The notes under the pieces are model-generated. The model searched no databases. It had not been told where the DNA came from and saw nothing but the letters and a program-made list of their open reading frames with translations. Positions 45,682 to 56,389 of a stretch of DNA of 64,000 bases are shown here, piece by piece. Each line of letters begins with the position of its first letter. Within the stretch, counting starts at the first letter, position 1. The stretch is from NCBI GenBank assembly GCA_002150815.3, contig NDFF03000029.1, positions 434,001-498,000 of the forward strand, given 5' to 3'. Source of the DNA: Grammothele lineata (lineage: Eukaryota; Basidiomycota; Agaricomycetes; Polyporales; Polyporaceae). The translations under genes and the position numbers were made by a program.

Positions 45682-47559
45682 TCAGAATCCCTCCTTGCCC
45701 AAGTCCCACTCCCGCACCGAGCCGCGCTTCTTATACTTGATATCCAACGCGCTCACCTCTCCCTTCTCCTTCCCCTTCTCCCCACCGCCGCCGCCCTTAT
45801 CCTTGTCCTTCGAGACGCCCCAGCGCTCCATCGCCTTCTTGTCCTCCTTGTCCTGCCTGCGCAGCCGGATGAGCTCGAGCATCGCGTCCCACCCCGCGAA
45901 CTCGGCGTCGCTGATGAGGCCCGTCGCGGGGATCGTGGGCACGGAGAGGGGCGCGACGTCCAGCCGGGGGTCGTAGGAGGCCTCGAAGTACTTGTCCATC
46001 TTGGACGGGAGGGTGGAGGTTGGGTCGGGTGAGGGGGGGCTGATGTCTGGCGAACGGGAGCGGGAGCGGGAATGGGAATGGGAGCGGGAGGAGCGGAGGG
46101 TGTGTGAGGACGAGGAGCCGGGTTGGGCAGGGGCAGCGTTCTGGCGGGACGACTTCGTCCGGCGGTGGCGTGGGGAGGGAGAGCGGCTGCGTGAAGGGGA
46201 CACACGACGGGATTTCTTGCGGGAAGACTTGCGTGTATGCTCGTGCTCCGGGGAGGGTGAGCGACGGCGGGAGTGAGAGCGGCGGGAGTGCGTCCGCGGA
46301 GGCTCAGGTGTAAGAGAATGGATGCGGGAGCGAACTCGATCGGATGTGGGGGACGGGGTACGGGAAGGGGCTTTCGCCTTCGAGTTGCGCTTGAGCTGCG
46401 CCCTGAGTTCATCCTCCCGAGACTGCGTAGGTGGGGCATCCTGAGTATCCTCGCGCTCCGAGGACTCACCGTCGTCTGGCTGCGGCGGGGAGTGAGAGCT
46501 ACCTCGGAGAGATCGCCGCGGTGACTGGTCTGCCACGGAAGCAGAATCTCTCGACCTGGAGGAAGACCGAGTTGTGTCTCGGGGGCGAGTACGGTCCGTG
46601 CTGTGGCCTCGTCGGTCCCGTCGATGGTGCTCCTCTCCGCGGACGCTATCGGGAGACCGACTGCGCTTCCTCTCGCGGCTTGAGTGCGTCTTCTTGGAGT
46701 GCCGTGAGGCTTCACCATCTTCAGACAAGGCATGCCTTGGCTTGGAGCGGGGACGATCCGTGCTCCGTTCCCGTCGTTTCCGACGATGATACTCATCGTC
46801 GTCGGCATCTTCAGGGGACCGGCCACGTTTCCTGTCGCGTCGGCGTCGTGTATGGTCCCGTTCCTCCTCATCGTCGCCGCGCTTATGTCGACGGCGGGGG
46901 CTCCTCGAACGCGACGATCTCCGCGAATGTCGGTGACGTCTGCCATCCTTGTCCCTATCTTGCTGTGAAGGCGACGGCGAGCGTGAACGATGTCTGTGCC
47001 GCCTTTCGCGCTTCTCCGAGTGGCGGTCGTCCCTCTCCCAGCTCCGCTCCCGCCGTTTCCTGTCCCTCCGCCCGTCGCGGTCCCAGTTGTCCGCCCAGTC
47101 ATCCCGGTCACCTCGCCTCCTCCGTCTGAGCCGCTCCGCCTCGACCGCCTCTTCCGCTCGTGCTCGCCTCTCCTTGCGCTCCTGCTCCTCCCGCTCCATC
47201 CTGACCTCCTGAGCGGCCACCGCTTGGGCGCGAAGGATACTCTTGTTATGGTCGTCCGTGCTGCGGATGATAGAAGAGAGGAAACGCTTATTGGTCTTGG
47301 GTGCGTTACTATCCACACTAGGGAGCATTGTCAGTATTCCACAACAGGACATCCCATGAAATAATGCTACATACTTGCGCGCGAGATACGCGCGGATCCC
47401 ATCCTTTCCGTACCGCTCGGCTTTCTGCTTCGCCTCTTTGAGGATAAGTTCAGCGACGGAGCGGTCGAGGTCTTCGTCGGTGACGGTGGGTTGTAATGAG
47501 GACCCCATCTGGGCCCGTACGAGGTTGGAGACGACCGAGGAGAGGGTCGACTTGGACAT
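45682..47559 (-). CDS. Arg/Ser-rich nuclear protein, probably splicing-related
   Basis: Open from ATG 47559 to stop 45682 (625 codons if unspliced). A 57-nt stretch after RAYLARK has GT-AG ends and pyrimidine near its 3' end, and removing it joins RAYLARK to VDSNAPKTNKRFL, leaving 606 residues. Order: N-terminal helical domain (residues 1-65, LILKEAKQKAERYG), KTNKRFLSSIIRSTDDHNKSILRAQ, a Glu/Arg-rich coiled coil, a very long RS/RD/RE-rich low-complexity region (residues about 150-480), and a conserved tail (YDPRLDVAPLSVPTIPATGLISD). RS regions of this length are typical of splicing-associated and nuclear-speckle proteins. I do not assign a specific orthologue. It converges on the karyopherin gene with 256 bp between stops. 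Confidence 0.82.
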   Translation of the reverse strand: MSKSTLSSVVSNLVRAQMGSSLQPTVTDEDLDRSVAELILKEAKQKAERYGKDGIRAYLARKYVALFHGMSCCGILTMLPSVDSNAPKTNKRFLSSIIRSTDDHNKSILRAQAVAAQEVRMEREEQERKERRARAEEAVEAERLRRRRRGDRDDWADNWDRDGRRDRKRRERSWERDDRHSEKRERRHRHRSRSPSPSQQDRDKDGRRHRHSRRSSRSRSPRRRHKRGDDEEERDHTRRRRDRKRGRSPEDADDDEYHRRKRRERSTDRPRSKPRHALSEDGEASRHSKKTHSSRERKRSRSPDSVRGEEHHRRDRRGHSTDRTRPRDTTRSSSRSRDSASVADQSPRRSLRGSSHSPPQPDDGESSEREDTQDAPPTQSREDELRAQLKRNSKAKAPSRTPSPTSDRVRSRIHSLTPEPPRTHSRRSHSRRRSPSPEHEHTRKSSRKKSRRVSPSRSRSPSPRHRRTKSSRQNAAPAQPGSSSSHTLRSSRSHSHSRSRSRSPDISPPSPDPTSTLPSKMDKYFEASYDPRLDVAPLSVPTIPATGLISDAEFAGWDAMLELIRLRRQDKEDKKAMERWGVSKDKDKGGGGGEKGKEKGEVSALDIKYKKRGSVREWDLGKEGF

Positions 47560-48199
47560 GGTGGCAGCGGAGAGAGCTCGGAGTCCCCGCCACCGCCACT
47601 ACGCTCGCTTGTTCCGCACGCGGAAAGGTGATTTGTGTTTGTTTTGATTGTGGCACGCAGCAGGCCTCCGACGCTCCAACTCTTTTCTACTTAAAACCAC
47701 CTAGGCGACTAACCAAACCTCATCCGGCGCACATCCTGTGACAAGCTGCATAGAGCTTGGCTTGTATAGAGTTTTAATAGAGGACAATGCATCCAGACTA
47801 CTATCGTGTGTAAGCGATCACTTTGAATGAGGGGGTTGAAAGTATAAGTTTCCTCTTGGACTTATGCCAATGGACGCGCGTTATGAGTGTCGAACGTAGC
47901 AGAGCGACTTGACATCGAAGTCGAATACCGTGCAGAGTCTGTTTAGATGTTGGAAACAGAGCAAAGAACTATTATATGTAGGGTCAAGCAAAGTTTCAAT
48001 TACTTAGCCTGAGGAACCGCCCGTATTTGCCTCTGTTTTGGCCGTGGCAAGTCGCCATCGCGAAAGACGCTGAAAGCTCAGGACGTCACCAGATTAATAT
48101 TATCACCTGCAGTCCCTCGAGGGCCTCCACAATCATGAGCCGCACTATCCTGCCATATGGCGCTCTCAACGCCTGGGGCTATCTCTCATCGCTACACTC
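47560..48199. promoter_or_regulatory. Bidirectional promoter region, RS protein / malic enzyme
   Basis: 640 bp between divergent starts. No clear TATA; AT-rich at 47760-48010. An upstream ATG at 48135 opens a different frame from the malic enzyme ATG at 48200 and overlaps it, so it could act as an upstream reading frame if included in the leader. Confidence 0.4.
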
Positions 48200-50633
48200 A
48201 TGTCCGACGGCCCGCAACGCCAGTATCGTGTCGCCCTCCGAGGCGATGCCATTCTTACCAGCCCCCGATGGAACAAGGGCACTGCGTTCACCATCGCCGA
48301 GCGCAAGGCGTTCGGCCTCACGGGACGCCTTCCCTACAGGGTCAACACCCTCGACGAGCAGTGCGATAGGGCCTACGACCAACTCGAGTCGCGCGATGAC
48401 CCGCTCCGGAAGAATACGTTCCTACAGAGTCTAAAGGATCAGAACTGGGTCCTCTACTATTCCCTGCTCTCAAGACATCTGACTGAGCTCATCCCGATCA
48501 TCTACACTCCGACTGAGGTGCGCTTCTGTTGCACCTATCTGCTCGCGCACACATACACAGTCATATTGCCCACATAGGCCGACGCGATCGCCAATTACTC
48601 GCATCTATTTCGTCGAAGTGAAGGTCTCTACCTCACACTTCCGACCCAAGACTCAATGGAAGAAGACTTCTTGGAGGAAACGCGCGGCAGACAGATTGAT
48701 CTCATCGTTTGCTCAGATGCGGAACAGATACTCGGCATAGGCGACCAAGGCGTAGGCGTGAGTCTTTTTGCGTTTTTGGAACAGAACCGTTGTTGACAGA
48801 CGAGAGCGCGTAGGGCATTGGCGTAAGTTGCCCGGCTTGACTTACCGCGTATGACAAGGCATGTATTCACAGAAGACCAGATCGCAACAGCCAAATCTGC
48901 CATATACACGTAAGTTCGCTTGGAGGATGCACGACTCGAGCTCTGCCACAAAGCTGACCATTTATGGAACCTTGAAACAGCCTCATCGGCGGAGTCAACC
49001 CCGCCAACGCGCTCTCAGTCACGCTTGACGTAGGAACGGACAACGAAGAGCTTCTGAATGATCGCCTCTACGTTGTACGTCATTCAGATCACTCAAATAC
49101 TTTTCCAGTCTCGAACGACGCTTAGGGATGGCCGCACAAACGTGTCCGCGGGGAGGACTACAATGCGTTCATCGACAAGTATGAAGTGTTCCACACTTCC
49201 TCTCTTCCATACGCTTGTCTTACCATCGTTCATAGGTTTGTCCAGCTTGTGCGCAAGTATCACCCGCACTGCCTCCTCCATTTCGAGGACTTCGGTGTCA
49301 CCAATGCGAAGCGGCTGCTTGACAAATATCGAGACACCCACGCGGTGTTCAATGACGATGTGTACGTCTTCCATTCCGCATCTGCCTTTGCTGCTGTGCT
49401 CAAACAGCCTCGTATCCCCGCCGCAGACAAGGCACGGGCGCGGTGACGCTCGCGTGCATCATGTCCGCCGTCGGCGTGACCAAGTCCCGCCTCGCCGACC
49501 AGCGGTTCGTCATCTTTGGCGCGGGTTCCGCCGGACTCGGGATCGCGCGGCAGCTGCGCGATGGCATTGTTGCTATCGATGGGCTGTCCAAGGACGAGGC
49601 GAACGCGAAGTTCTTCCTCGTGGACCGCTTCGGGCTCATCAAGCGCTCCCTCGGCGCGGAGAAGATTCGCGAGGGCATCGAGGAGTTTGTCCGCTCGGAC
49701 GAAGAGTGGGCGGACGTACCCGCGGACGCGCAAGGCGCGATCAGGCTGCTGGAGGTAGTGAAGAAGGTAAAGCCAACGGTGCTGATCGGGTGCTCGACGC
49801 AGGGCGGTGCGTTCACGGAAGAGATCGTGCGCACGATGGCTGAAGGCACAGAGCGTCCGATCATCCTCCCTCTGTCGAACCCGAGCCGGCTGCACGAGGT
49901 GAAGCCGCAGAACGCGAACGACTGGACGGGCGGGAAGGCGCTCATCGCGACGGGGAGCCCGTTCCCGCCGTGCAAGCAGCCCAACGGGAAGGAATACATG
50001 TGAGTGCTTGAGAGCTTGACGAACGCTCGCACGGAGGGGAAGGACGCGCACGCTGACATGAGACGTGCAGAGTGGCAGAATGCAACAGTGAGTACTACAA
50101 TGCACAGTCGCGCGATGCAGGGTCTCCGCTTCGCAGCTTCTCCGAATTCGCACTCGAGGACGCACGCTGACGAGCCCCGATCCGCCTCAACGCCTACGCC
50201 CGGCTCGCCAAACCCTTTCTGCACGCCTTCGCGAACCCTCCCGCGGACCCATCCCGCACTCGGCTCCGCCCGCCCGCCCAAACCGCGCCCTCCCTTCCTT
50301 GTGCTTGCTCCAGACGCGCTCATCTACCCGGGCCTGGGCCTCGGCGCGATGCTCTCCCAAGCGCGCACGCTCACGGACACGATGATCATCGCTGGGGCGC
50401 GCCGCCTCGCCGCGCTCGCGCCCGCGCTGTCCGATCCGGACGCTGCGCTCCTGCCCGACTTTGCAGACGCCCCGCGCGTGAACGCCGAAGTCGCGGTCGC
50501 GGTCGTCGAGCAGGCGATCGCGGAGGGCAGCGCAGGTGTGTCGTGGGGGAAGGAGGTTAGGGAGAGGGTGTTGAGCGCCCAGTGGAAGCCGGTGTATGGC
50601 GAGTATGTGTATGATCCTGAGGGCGAGCAGTAA
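48200..50633 (+). CDS. MAE1: NAD-dependent malic enzyme, copy 3 (intact, extra introns)
   Basis: Ten exons inferred: 48200-48517, 48578-48757, 48814-48822, 48881-48909, 48981-49074, 49126-49178, 49236-49361, 49427-49999, 50071-50087 and 50314-50633, totalling 1719 nt (572 residues). Exons 1, 2 and those encoding TLIGG...LYV, GWPHKRVRG and FVQLVRK have exactly the lengths of their partners at 7233-9450. Two exons of the other copy are each split here: 38 nt becomes 9 + 29, and 590 nt becomes 573 + 17. Landmarks: NWVLYYSLLSRHL, IANYSHLFRRSEG, ILGIGDQGVG, LHFEDFGV, QGTGAVTLA, FGAGSAGLGI and LPLSNPS. Same predicted reaction as copy 2. No presequence is evident. Confidence 0.93.
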
Positions 50634-53600
50634 GTGGTGGACGCTCGGTACCAGCACTTGGACAAGGTCACAAGGGGGCCGCCGGGCCGGGGAACGCTGT
50701 TGCGGCTGGAGTCTCGGAGGGGTGTAAAGGTGGAAATGGATGTACGCTACGCTTGAAGGAGACTAGGGACCGCACGGTCTAAGCACTAACCATCGGGGAC
50801 CTCAGGGCGGCGCGAATCCGGGGGCATCGGGCGATGGGGCCATCGAGGAGTGTGTACTCTGCTCGGAAGAGGCTAGGGCGCATGTGGGTGCTTGCGTGCG
50901 CGCCCCTTGCGTGGGCAGGGTTCCCTGGCACATTCGCGATGGCGTTCCATTCGCGCACGTCCAGCACGGTTTGACCTTTCCTTATGCTGACGAGGGGCGT
51001 ACTGGCGTACGCGCGAGAAGCGCAGTCCCTGAGGCCTGAAGTCTGAAGGACGAGGAGTGCTATGCCCTGGAGAGGGACCTCTGCACGCGCTGCCATTATC
51101 TAACCCTGCGTGCTGCAAGGACAAGGACGGCAGCTTCTCCTTCAAGTTCAACGCCTTCTCCTTCTCCTTCTCCTTCCCGGTTCTCATCGTCGCATGCCAG
51201 TGCTCCCGCTCCCTGCCGCGACGGAGCGCGAGAACCCGCCGCGCGCACTCAGCGGCGGCGGGTCCGACTCCGACGCCCAGACGCCCCCGCTAACCTCGTG
51301 GGCCCGCTGCCCCGGCCACGGTCAGGGAGGCGCGCGCGTTTGAACTTCAGATGGTCGTGCGCGACAGTGCGCATCAGGGTCGACTCAGGGTGTTCACGTG
51401 CAAATACGTATTCACTATTGATGACGGCTGGGCTGCCGGAAGAGTACGTTCGCGCGACGCGCGGGGGACGGTGAGTAGAAGTCGAGTAGAACTACAGAAA
51501 GATGGCAGGAACTTGCAATTGAAGAAGCTCGCGTGCTGCGATCCCGGGAGGGGCGGACGGGGATATCGAATGTGATATAGCTTATAGTATGAGCGTAGGA
51601 ACATTGGGACGTTGGGACGGTGGAACGCAGACGGCGACGGTGTCTCTTTGGAAACGGGAGGTGACCGTGGGGTCCGCAACGGCGTGTAAATCCGTGCGAC
51701 CCAACGGAGGATCTGCGCAGGTCGCGGCGTGCTGGTGTTGAGAAGGTACCGTCGCTCAGAGCGGGCTCACGGAAGGCTCACGGCGTATTGGAGTGGAATG
51801 TGTAGTTTACGTTCGCGACATCCACGGGTTTCTGATAGTGGCGCAGGATTGCGTGGAGCGCAATGAGAAGCGCACGCGCGGTTCGGATTAGGAAGGTTGG
51901 AAATCGTACCAGTCCGTAAGACACGCTAGGATTGGTAATGCGGTATGCACAAGGATACGGAGGCGTCTTGAGGGTTGCAGCTGCGCCTGTGTAAGTATGC
52001 TCGCGTTCGTAATACTGGCACACACAACGCGTCATCCTCGAGTTCGCCAGGTACAGCACATCGGACGGATACGGGGACCGCGGAGGCGACGGGGCGGCGC
52101 GAAGTAGTCGCCAAGTTCTATACAACGGGGAAGGGGCGCCTGATGGGCACGGGATCGCCGCGCGTTGCCTCCCCGCGCGTCCGTGGAACCGTGGAACCGT
52201 GGAATCGTAGAATCATTGAACCTGGTTGCCCGCCTGTCTTCGCGAGGCGAGTTGCGTCCCGCACGCTCGATGTGCCTCCGTCCTCGTCCACGCCCGGGCC
52301 CGCTCAGGCTGCGTCCGCCGCGGGGAAATGTGTAGTGGCGGATACTGGATATGAACGCTGGGCGGGCCCAGTCCGGCCCGTCGTTAATGTAGAGGATACT
52401 CTAGACGCTTGCGAGCCGTATGTGGTGAGGGCTTCCCAGGCGGTGGTGCCCCGAGCCAGCGGAGGGGAGGGGGTTCGCGAGTTTATCCAGATTTCAGGCT
52501 GTCCTGCGTGCCAGTACTAGTGTGGTTGGACGCGTTTGATCGTTAATGATTGACAGCACTCACCTGCCAGTGAATACATACGACTCGGACGTCCGAGCGC
52601 TCCTCGGAATCCGCCCATCTCTGTTCGCTGTTCCTCGTCTGAACCGTGTTCGTCAGCGCAGCGAGCGGCGAGCGGCAAGGTGGCAAACAGACCTGGCCTT
52701 GGTATACATAACTTGAACTTAGTATTTGTATCGGACACGTACTCGCCGAGCATCGAGCAACGCTGCGGTGGTGGCCACTCGGCGCGCGCGCCACGCCTGG
52801 CCTGGATGCGCCAAGTTCAGCTTCAAACGCAAACGCTAACGCCATCGCCGTCCCCCATTGTTTCTGCCATGCAGCAGGCTGCAGGCTGCAGGCTCGAGGA
52901 GCGGGCGCCCCGGCCCGCGCCGCACACGGCGCAGATTCGGGCTCAGATTCGTTTCCTCCGTGCGCTGCCAGTGCCCAGCGGCGCGCGGTGATGGCCGTCG
53001 TATGTCCGCCGCCGCCGGGCGCGCGTCCGTACGTGGACCGCGAGTCGTCGGCAAACGCTAAGCGCGTCCACACCGACCGACGGTGGCGAATTCGAACGTC
53101 TCGAGGACGTCAGCGTGGCTCGGTGCGCGGGCTCCTTTCTTCCGCTTTGGGCTTCCGGGCGGGCGGGGGGCTCGGAGGCGAAGAAGGGAGCTCGGGAGGG
53201 AAGTCGAGTCGGAGAAGACGCGGAGTCGTGGACGCATACGTATACGGCGAGCGGGCGTCCCCGGGTGGCCCAGATGAGCCCTGCGCCCGCTGTCCACTGC
53301 ACCCGCGCTGCGCCGCTGACTGACGGTTGCCCGATGATATTCCAGCTGGGGGACCCTGGAGCGGCCGCCGACATTGCGTACATATCATATGGAGGGGTAT
53401 GTAAGGTTCGTGCTCTGGGTGGCCAGGGTGGGCGATGGCGCAATATTAAAGCGTGGCTATACTTACGGCGATGGACGCAGCAGAGTAAGTAAGGTGAGAA
53501 GATTGCAATAACCTGAAACCTGGGCGACGCGCAGGGTCGCGCTGGGGGAGATCTGGAGGCTGGCGACGGAGAGGCGCGGCGCGTTTGGTCGTCAGTCTCG

Positions 53601-54831
53601 GAAGCGGGCGACGCGCGGGAGGTACGCTCGCTGCCATATCCGGACGTGCGGGCGGGTTTGGGTCGGGCTCGGCTGCGTGGACGGCGGGGGGCGCTGAGGG
53701 GCGGTGGCTCGATTAAGAGCTCCCGTCACATGGGTGCTGTCGTGGGTGCAGGGCCATCGTGCCTCGGACATGACGGCGACCGTGACATGGCTGGGGAATA
53801 CTTCATGCAGTATCCATGGGTGGACACGCCGGTCGCAGCTGCCTGCGATAGTACCGATGAGAAGAGAGAAGGAAAGAAAAATCAAGCGAGAGGGTTCCCT
53901 CATGTGGCGTTGAGTACATGGAATCTAGAAGGCGGGGCAAACGAGAGAACGGCGAGAATTAAATGGGTGTACGAGAGACGTACACGGATCTCGACCGGGC
54001 GCGCCCGCCGGTTAGGTGCGCGTAGACGGGGCTGCGGGTGATGCGAACTCGCCCGGGAGTGCGAAGGGACGACGCAAACAATAAAGACGACCAGGGCGGG
54101 ACGACGAGCAGCGTGGAAGGGGGAGTCAGGGGATACGGGCTGATGATCTCTGCTTATTGTGTCGGGCGTCGGGACGGACGAAAAAGGCTAGGGCAATGCG
54201 GACGGTGGATGGAGGACGAGCTTGTTTTATCTTTTTGTTCGCTGGATCTGGCGCGTGGGAGATCCTGGCTTATGTGTTCTGATCGGATCTAGGTGGGCGG
54301 ACAGGATGGCGGGCCGGGCGGGCTTTTTGTGTGCTCCATGGCGCTCCATGCGGGCGTCGGTGCGATGACGATCCGGAGGCAATGTGCGCGCAAGAGCGGA
54401 AGCGAGCTCCCTGTGCGCGTCGGGCCCAGAGAGGACGAGTGAGGAAGAGAAGACGGATTGGGAGGGATGACTGGAGGCCGGAGGCAGGAGCGGTGCCTCG
54501 GCGGGAGCATTTTATTTAAGCTTTGCGACTTGGCCCGCAAGAAGCCGGCTCGGTGACTCGGTGGCCGGCCGGATATGGCAGGAGCAACGCGGCGCGAGAT
54601 CCGCGGCGGTCGATGGGATCGAGAGGCGCTGGGGGCGACGCCTGTGCGTGTCGCGGCCGTCGTCTGTCCTTGGCTCCGTCCACATAAATCCCATGGCCGT
54701 ACCCTATATAGCCCCTCCCCCGTCCTCGTCATCCCTTCCGACCCGTTCCCTTCTCCATCCTCTCCCGCCCCGCCACCCACCTCGCCCACCGCAGTCCTCC
54801 CGCGCTCCTACGTAGGTCTGCACTTCTCACC
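50634..54831. other. 4.2 kb gene-poor region
   Basis: Between the malic enzyme and the F-box-like gene. Open frames are short, occur on both strands together and look like GC-rich noise. Small repeats are present: a CTTCTC-type run at 51153-51176 and CCGTGGAA three times at 52181-52205. It probably includes the regulatory region of the downstream gene. I see no protein gene I can support; an unannotated non-coding transcript is possible. Confidence 0.4.
54705..54710 (+). promoter_or_regulatory. TATA box of the F-box-like gene
   Basis: TATATA in CCCTATATAGCCCC, about 122 nt upstream of the ATG at 54832, followed by a long pyrimidine-rich leader as in highly expressed fungal genes. Confidence 0.6.
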
Positions 54832-56389
54832 ATGGGTTACCTTGGCTTCATCTTCGGGTCTGCCTCTCGCGTGAGTACTCCGTCTTTCATCGGTCGTGGC
54901 GGCGAGCACCCTGGCATGGACGGATCAAGACACATCCCATACCTCGCCCGCCCGATCGTGTCGCTACCCGTTCTGACCGCATTCTCGCAGACCCCTGCCC
55001 CCGCCCCCACCACCCACCATGTCGAGGCCGATCTCACGGCCCTTTACGCCCCCAAGAAGCCCGTCGTTCGCCAACCCAAGCCGCCCTCAGTCCCCATCCC
55101 GATGGAGATCGTCATGAGCATCATGGAGGCCGCTTACGACAACGAGGAGATTCCGATGTACAACGCGTTCCTCAAGAACGCCGCGCTCGTGTGCAGGGAC
55201 TGGTCCTTTGTCGCACAGAGGCTCCTCTTCCGCAACGTCTCCCTCACTACCCAGACCGCATACATCGCCTTCCAGCAAGCCGTCGACCGTGCCACCCCTC
55301 GCGGTTGCATGCTCGGTGATGCCGTTGTCCGGATGAAGGTTGTCCTCGACCAGAACCAGCCTTATCGTCTTGCCCACCGGTCTTTCGCCCGCGCTGTTGC
55401 GCTCTGCCCCAACCTGTACGAGCTCAGTGTGGCCCTTTATGGTGAAGGCGCTCCCGGTATGGACATCGTCGGCGCACCGGACGCGTCAAGGATGAAACGC
55501 ACTGTACCTTCCTTTGATCAGCGCACCCTCGCGATCCTCCGGAATGGCCCCAAGATCTCGGCGCTCCAGTTCAGCAACTGGTCCGATAACAGCGCGTCTC
55601 TCCTCCAGCTCCTCGACGTCTGGCCGTCCCTCGTCTCCCTCGACGTGAGTGGCACGACCCCGCAGCTCCCCGACGAGTCCATGGCGCCCTTCCCCTGTGC
55701 GTTGCGCGAGCTCCGGACCAACTTCCAGACTGCGCCCTCGATAGAGTTCGTCCGCTGGCTCCTCCACAACTCCGCCGGATCCCTGCGCGTCCTCGACCTC
55801 GCCCGCGAACCGACGGCCGAGGTGCTCGAGTACCTCGTCTCCGAGCACGGTTCCACCCTCGAGTCCCTCGCCCTTCCGACGTGCGGTACCCACGAGGGCG
55901 CTGCCGCCGTGCTTAAGTGCGAGCAGCTCCGCGAGCTCAAGATCGAGAGCGCCTGGGCGGCGCCGATGCTGTACAAGAACCTCCCACACGGGCTGCAGCA
56001 CCTCGCTTTCGGCGTCGACGCGGACACGCCCCTCGCGCCGATCGTTCAGGCGATCAAGCGGAGCGACGCGCTCCGCGCGGTCACCATGCACGTCTGGCAC
56101 GGCGGCGAGGTGCACCCCCAGCTTGCCGCCGTCACGATCGCGTGCGGCGTCAAGGGTGTCCGGCTCACCCAGACGAACGACGTCCCGGCGTTCCGCGCGG
56201 TTACTGTACGTACTCCTTGATCCCGGTTTTCAAATCCGCATCCGTCGCTTATTGAGGCCGCTCTTTCCCCCCTCTGCGCAGCGTGGCGACCCTGTCCCGG
56301 CCACGACGTACCCCCGCATGCGGACCCTCGACAACATCCACTACATGGCCTCACGCGCTGCGATGAACGTCTCCACGACTGACATTTAA
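54832..56389 (+). CDS. F-box-like, leucine-rich-repeat-type protein
   Basis: Three exons inferred: 54832-54870, 54991-56205 and 56282-56389, 453 residues, all introns phase 0. Exon 1 is only 13 codons (MGYLGFIFGSASR). Exon 2 carries an F-box-like segment (PIPMEIVMSIMEAAYDN, then AALVCRDWSFVAQRLLFRNVSL). Regularly spaced leucine-rich stretches follow (LYELSVALYGEG, LVSLDVSG, LRVLDLAREP, LESLALPTCG, LRELKIESAW). This matches the expanded agaricomycete F-box/LRR families, where the F-box would dock to Skp1 in an SCF ligase; the target is unknown. It has a TATA box, a pyrimidine leader, C-biased codon use and a very large upstream spacer, suggesting strong or regulated expression. Confidence 0.8.

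Noticed and set aside
45753..47318. 521-codon open frame on the minus strand overlapping the RS-protein gene
   Set aside because: It is the +1 shadow of a long Arg/Ser repeat region; the other frame has a proper start, a conserved tail and the RS pattern.
49260..50323. Two overlapping minus-strand open frames of over 300 codons
   Set aside because: They lie antisense to the conserved malic enzyme exons and arise from GC-rich codon bias.
55486..56115. 209-codon antisense open frame
   Set aside because: Fully inside the F-box-like gene's main exon on the opposite strand; no protein features of its own.
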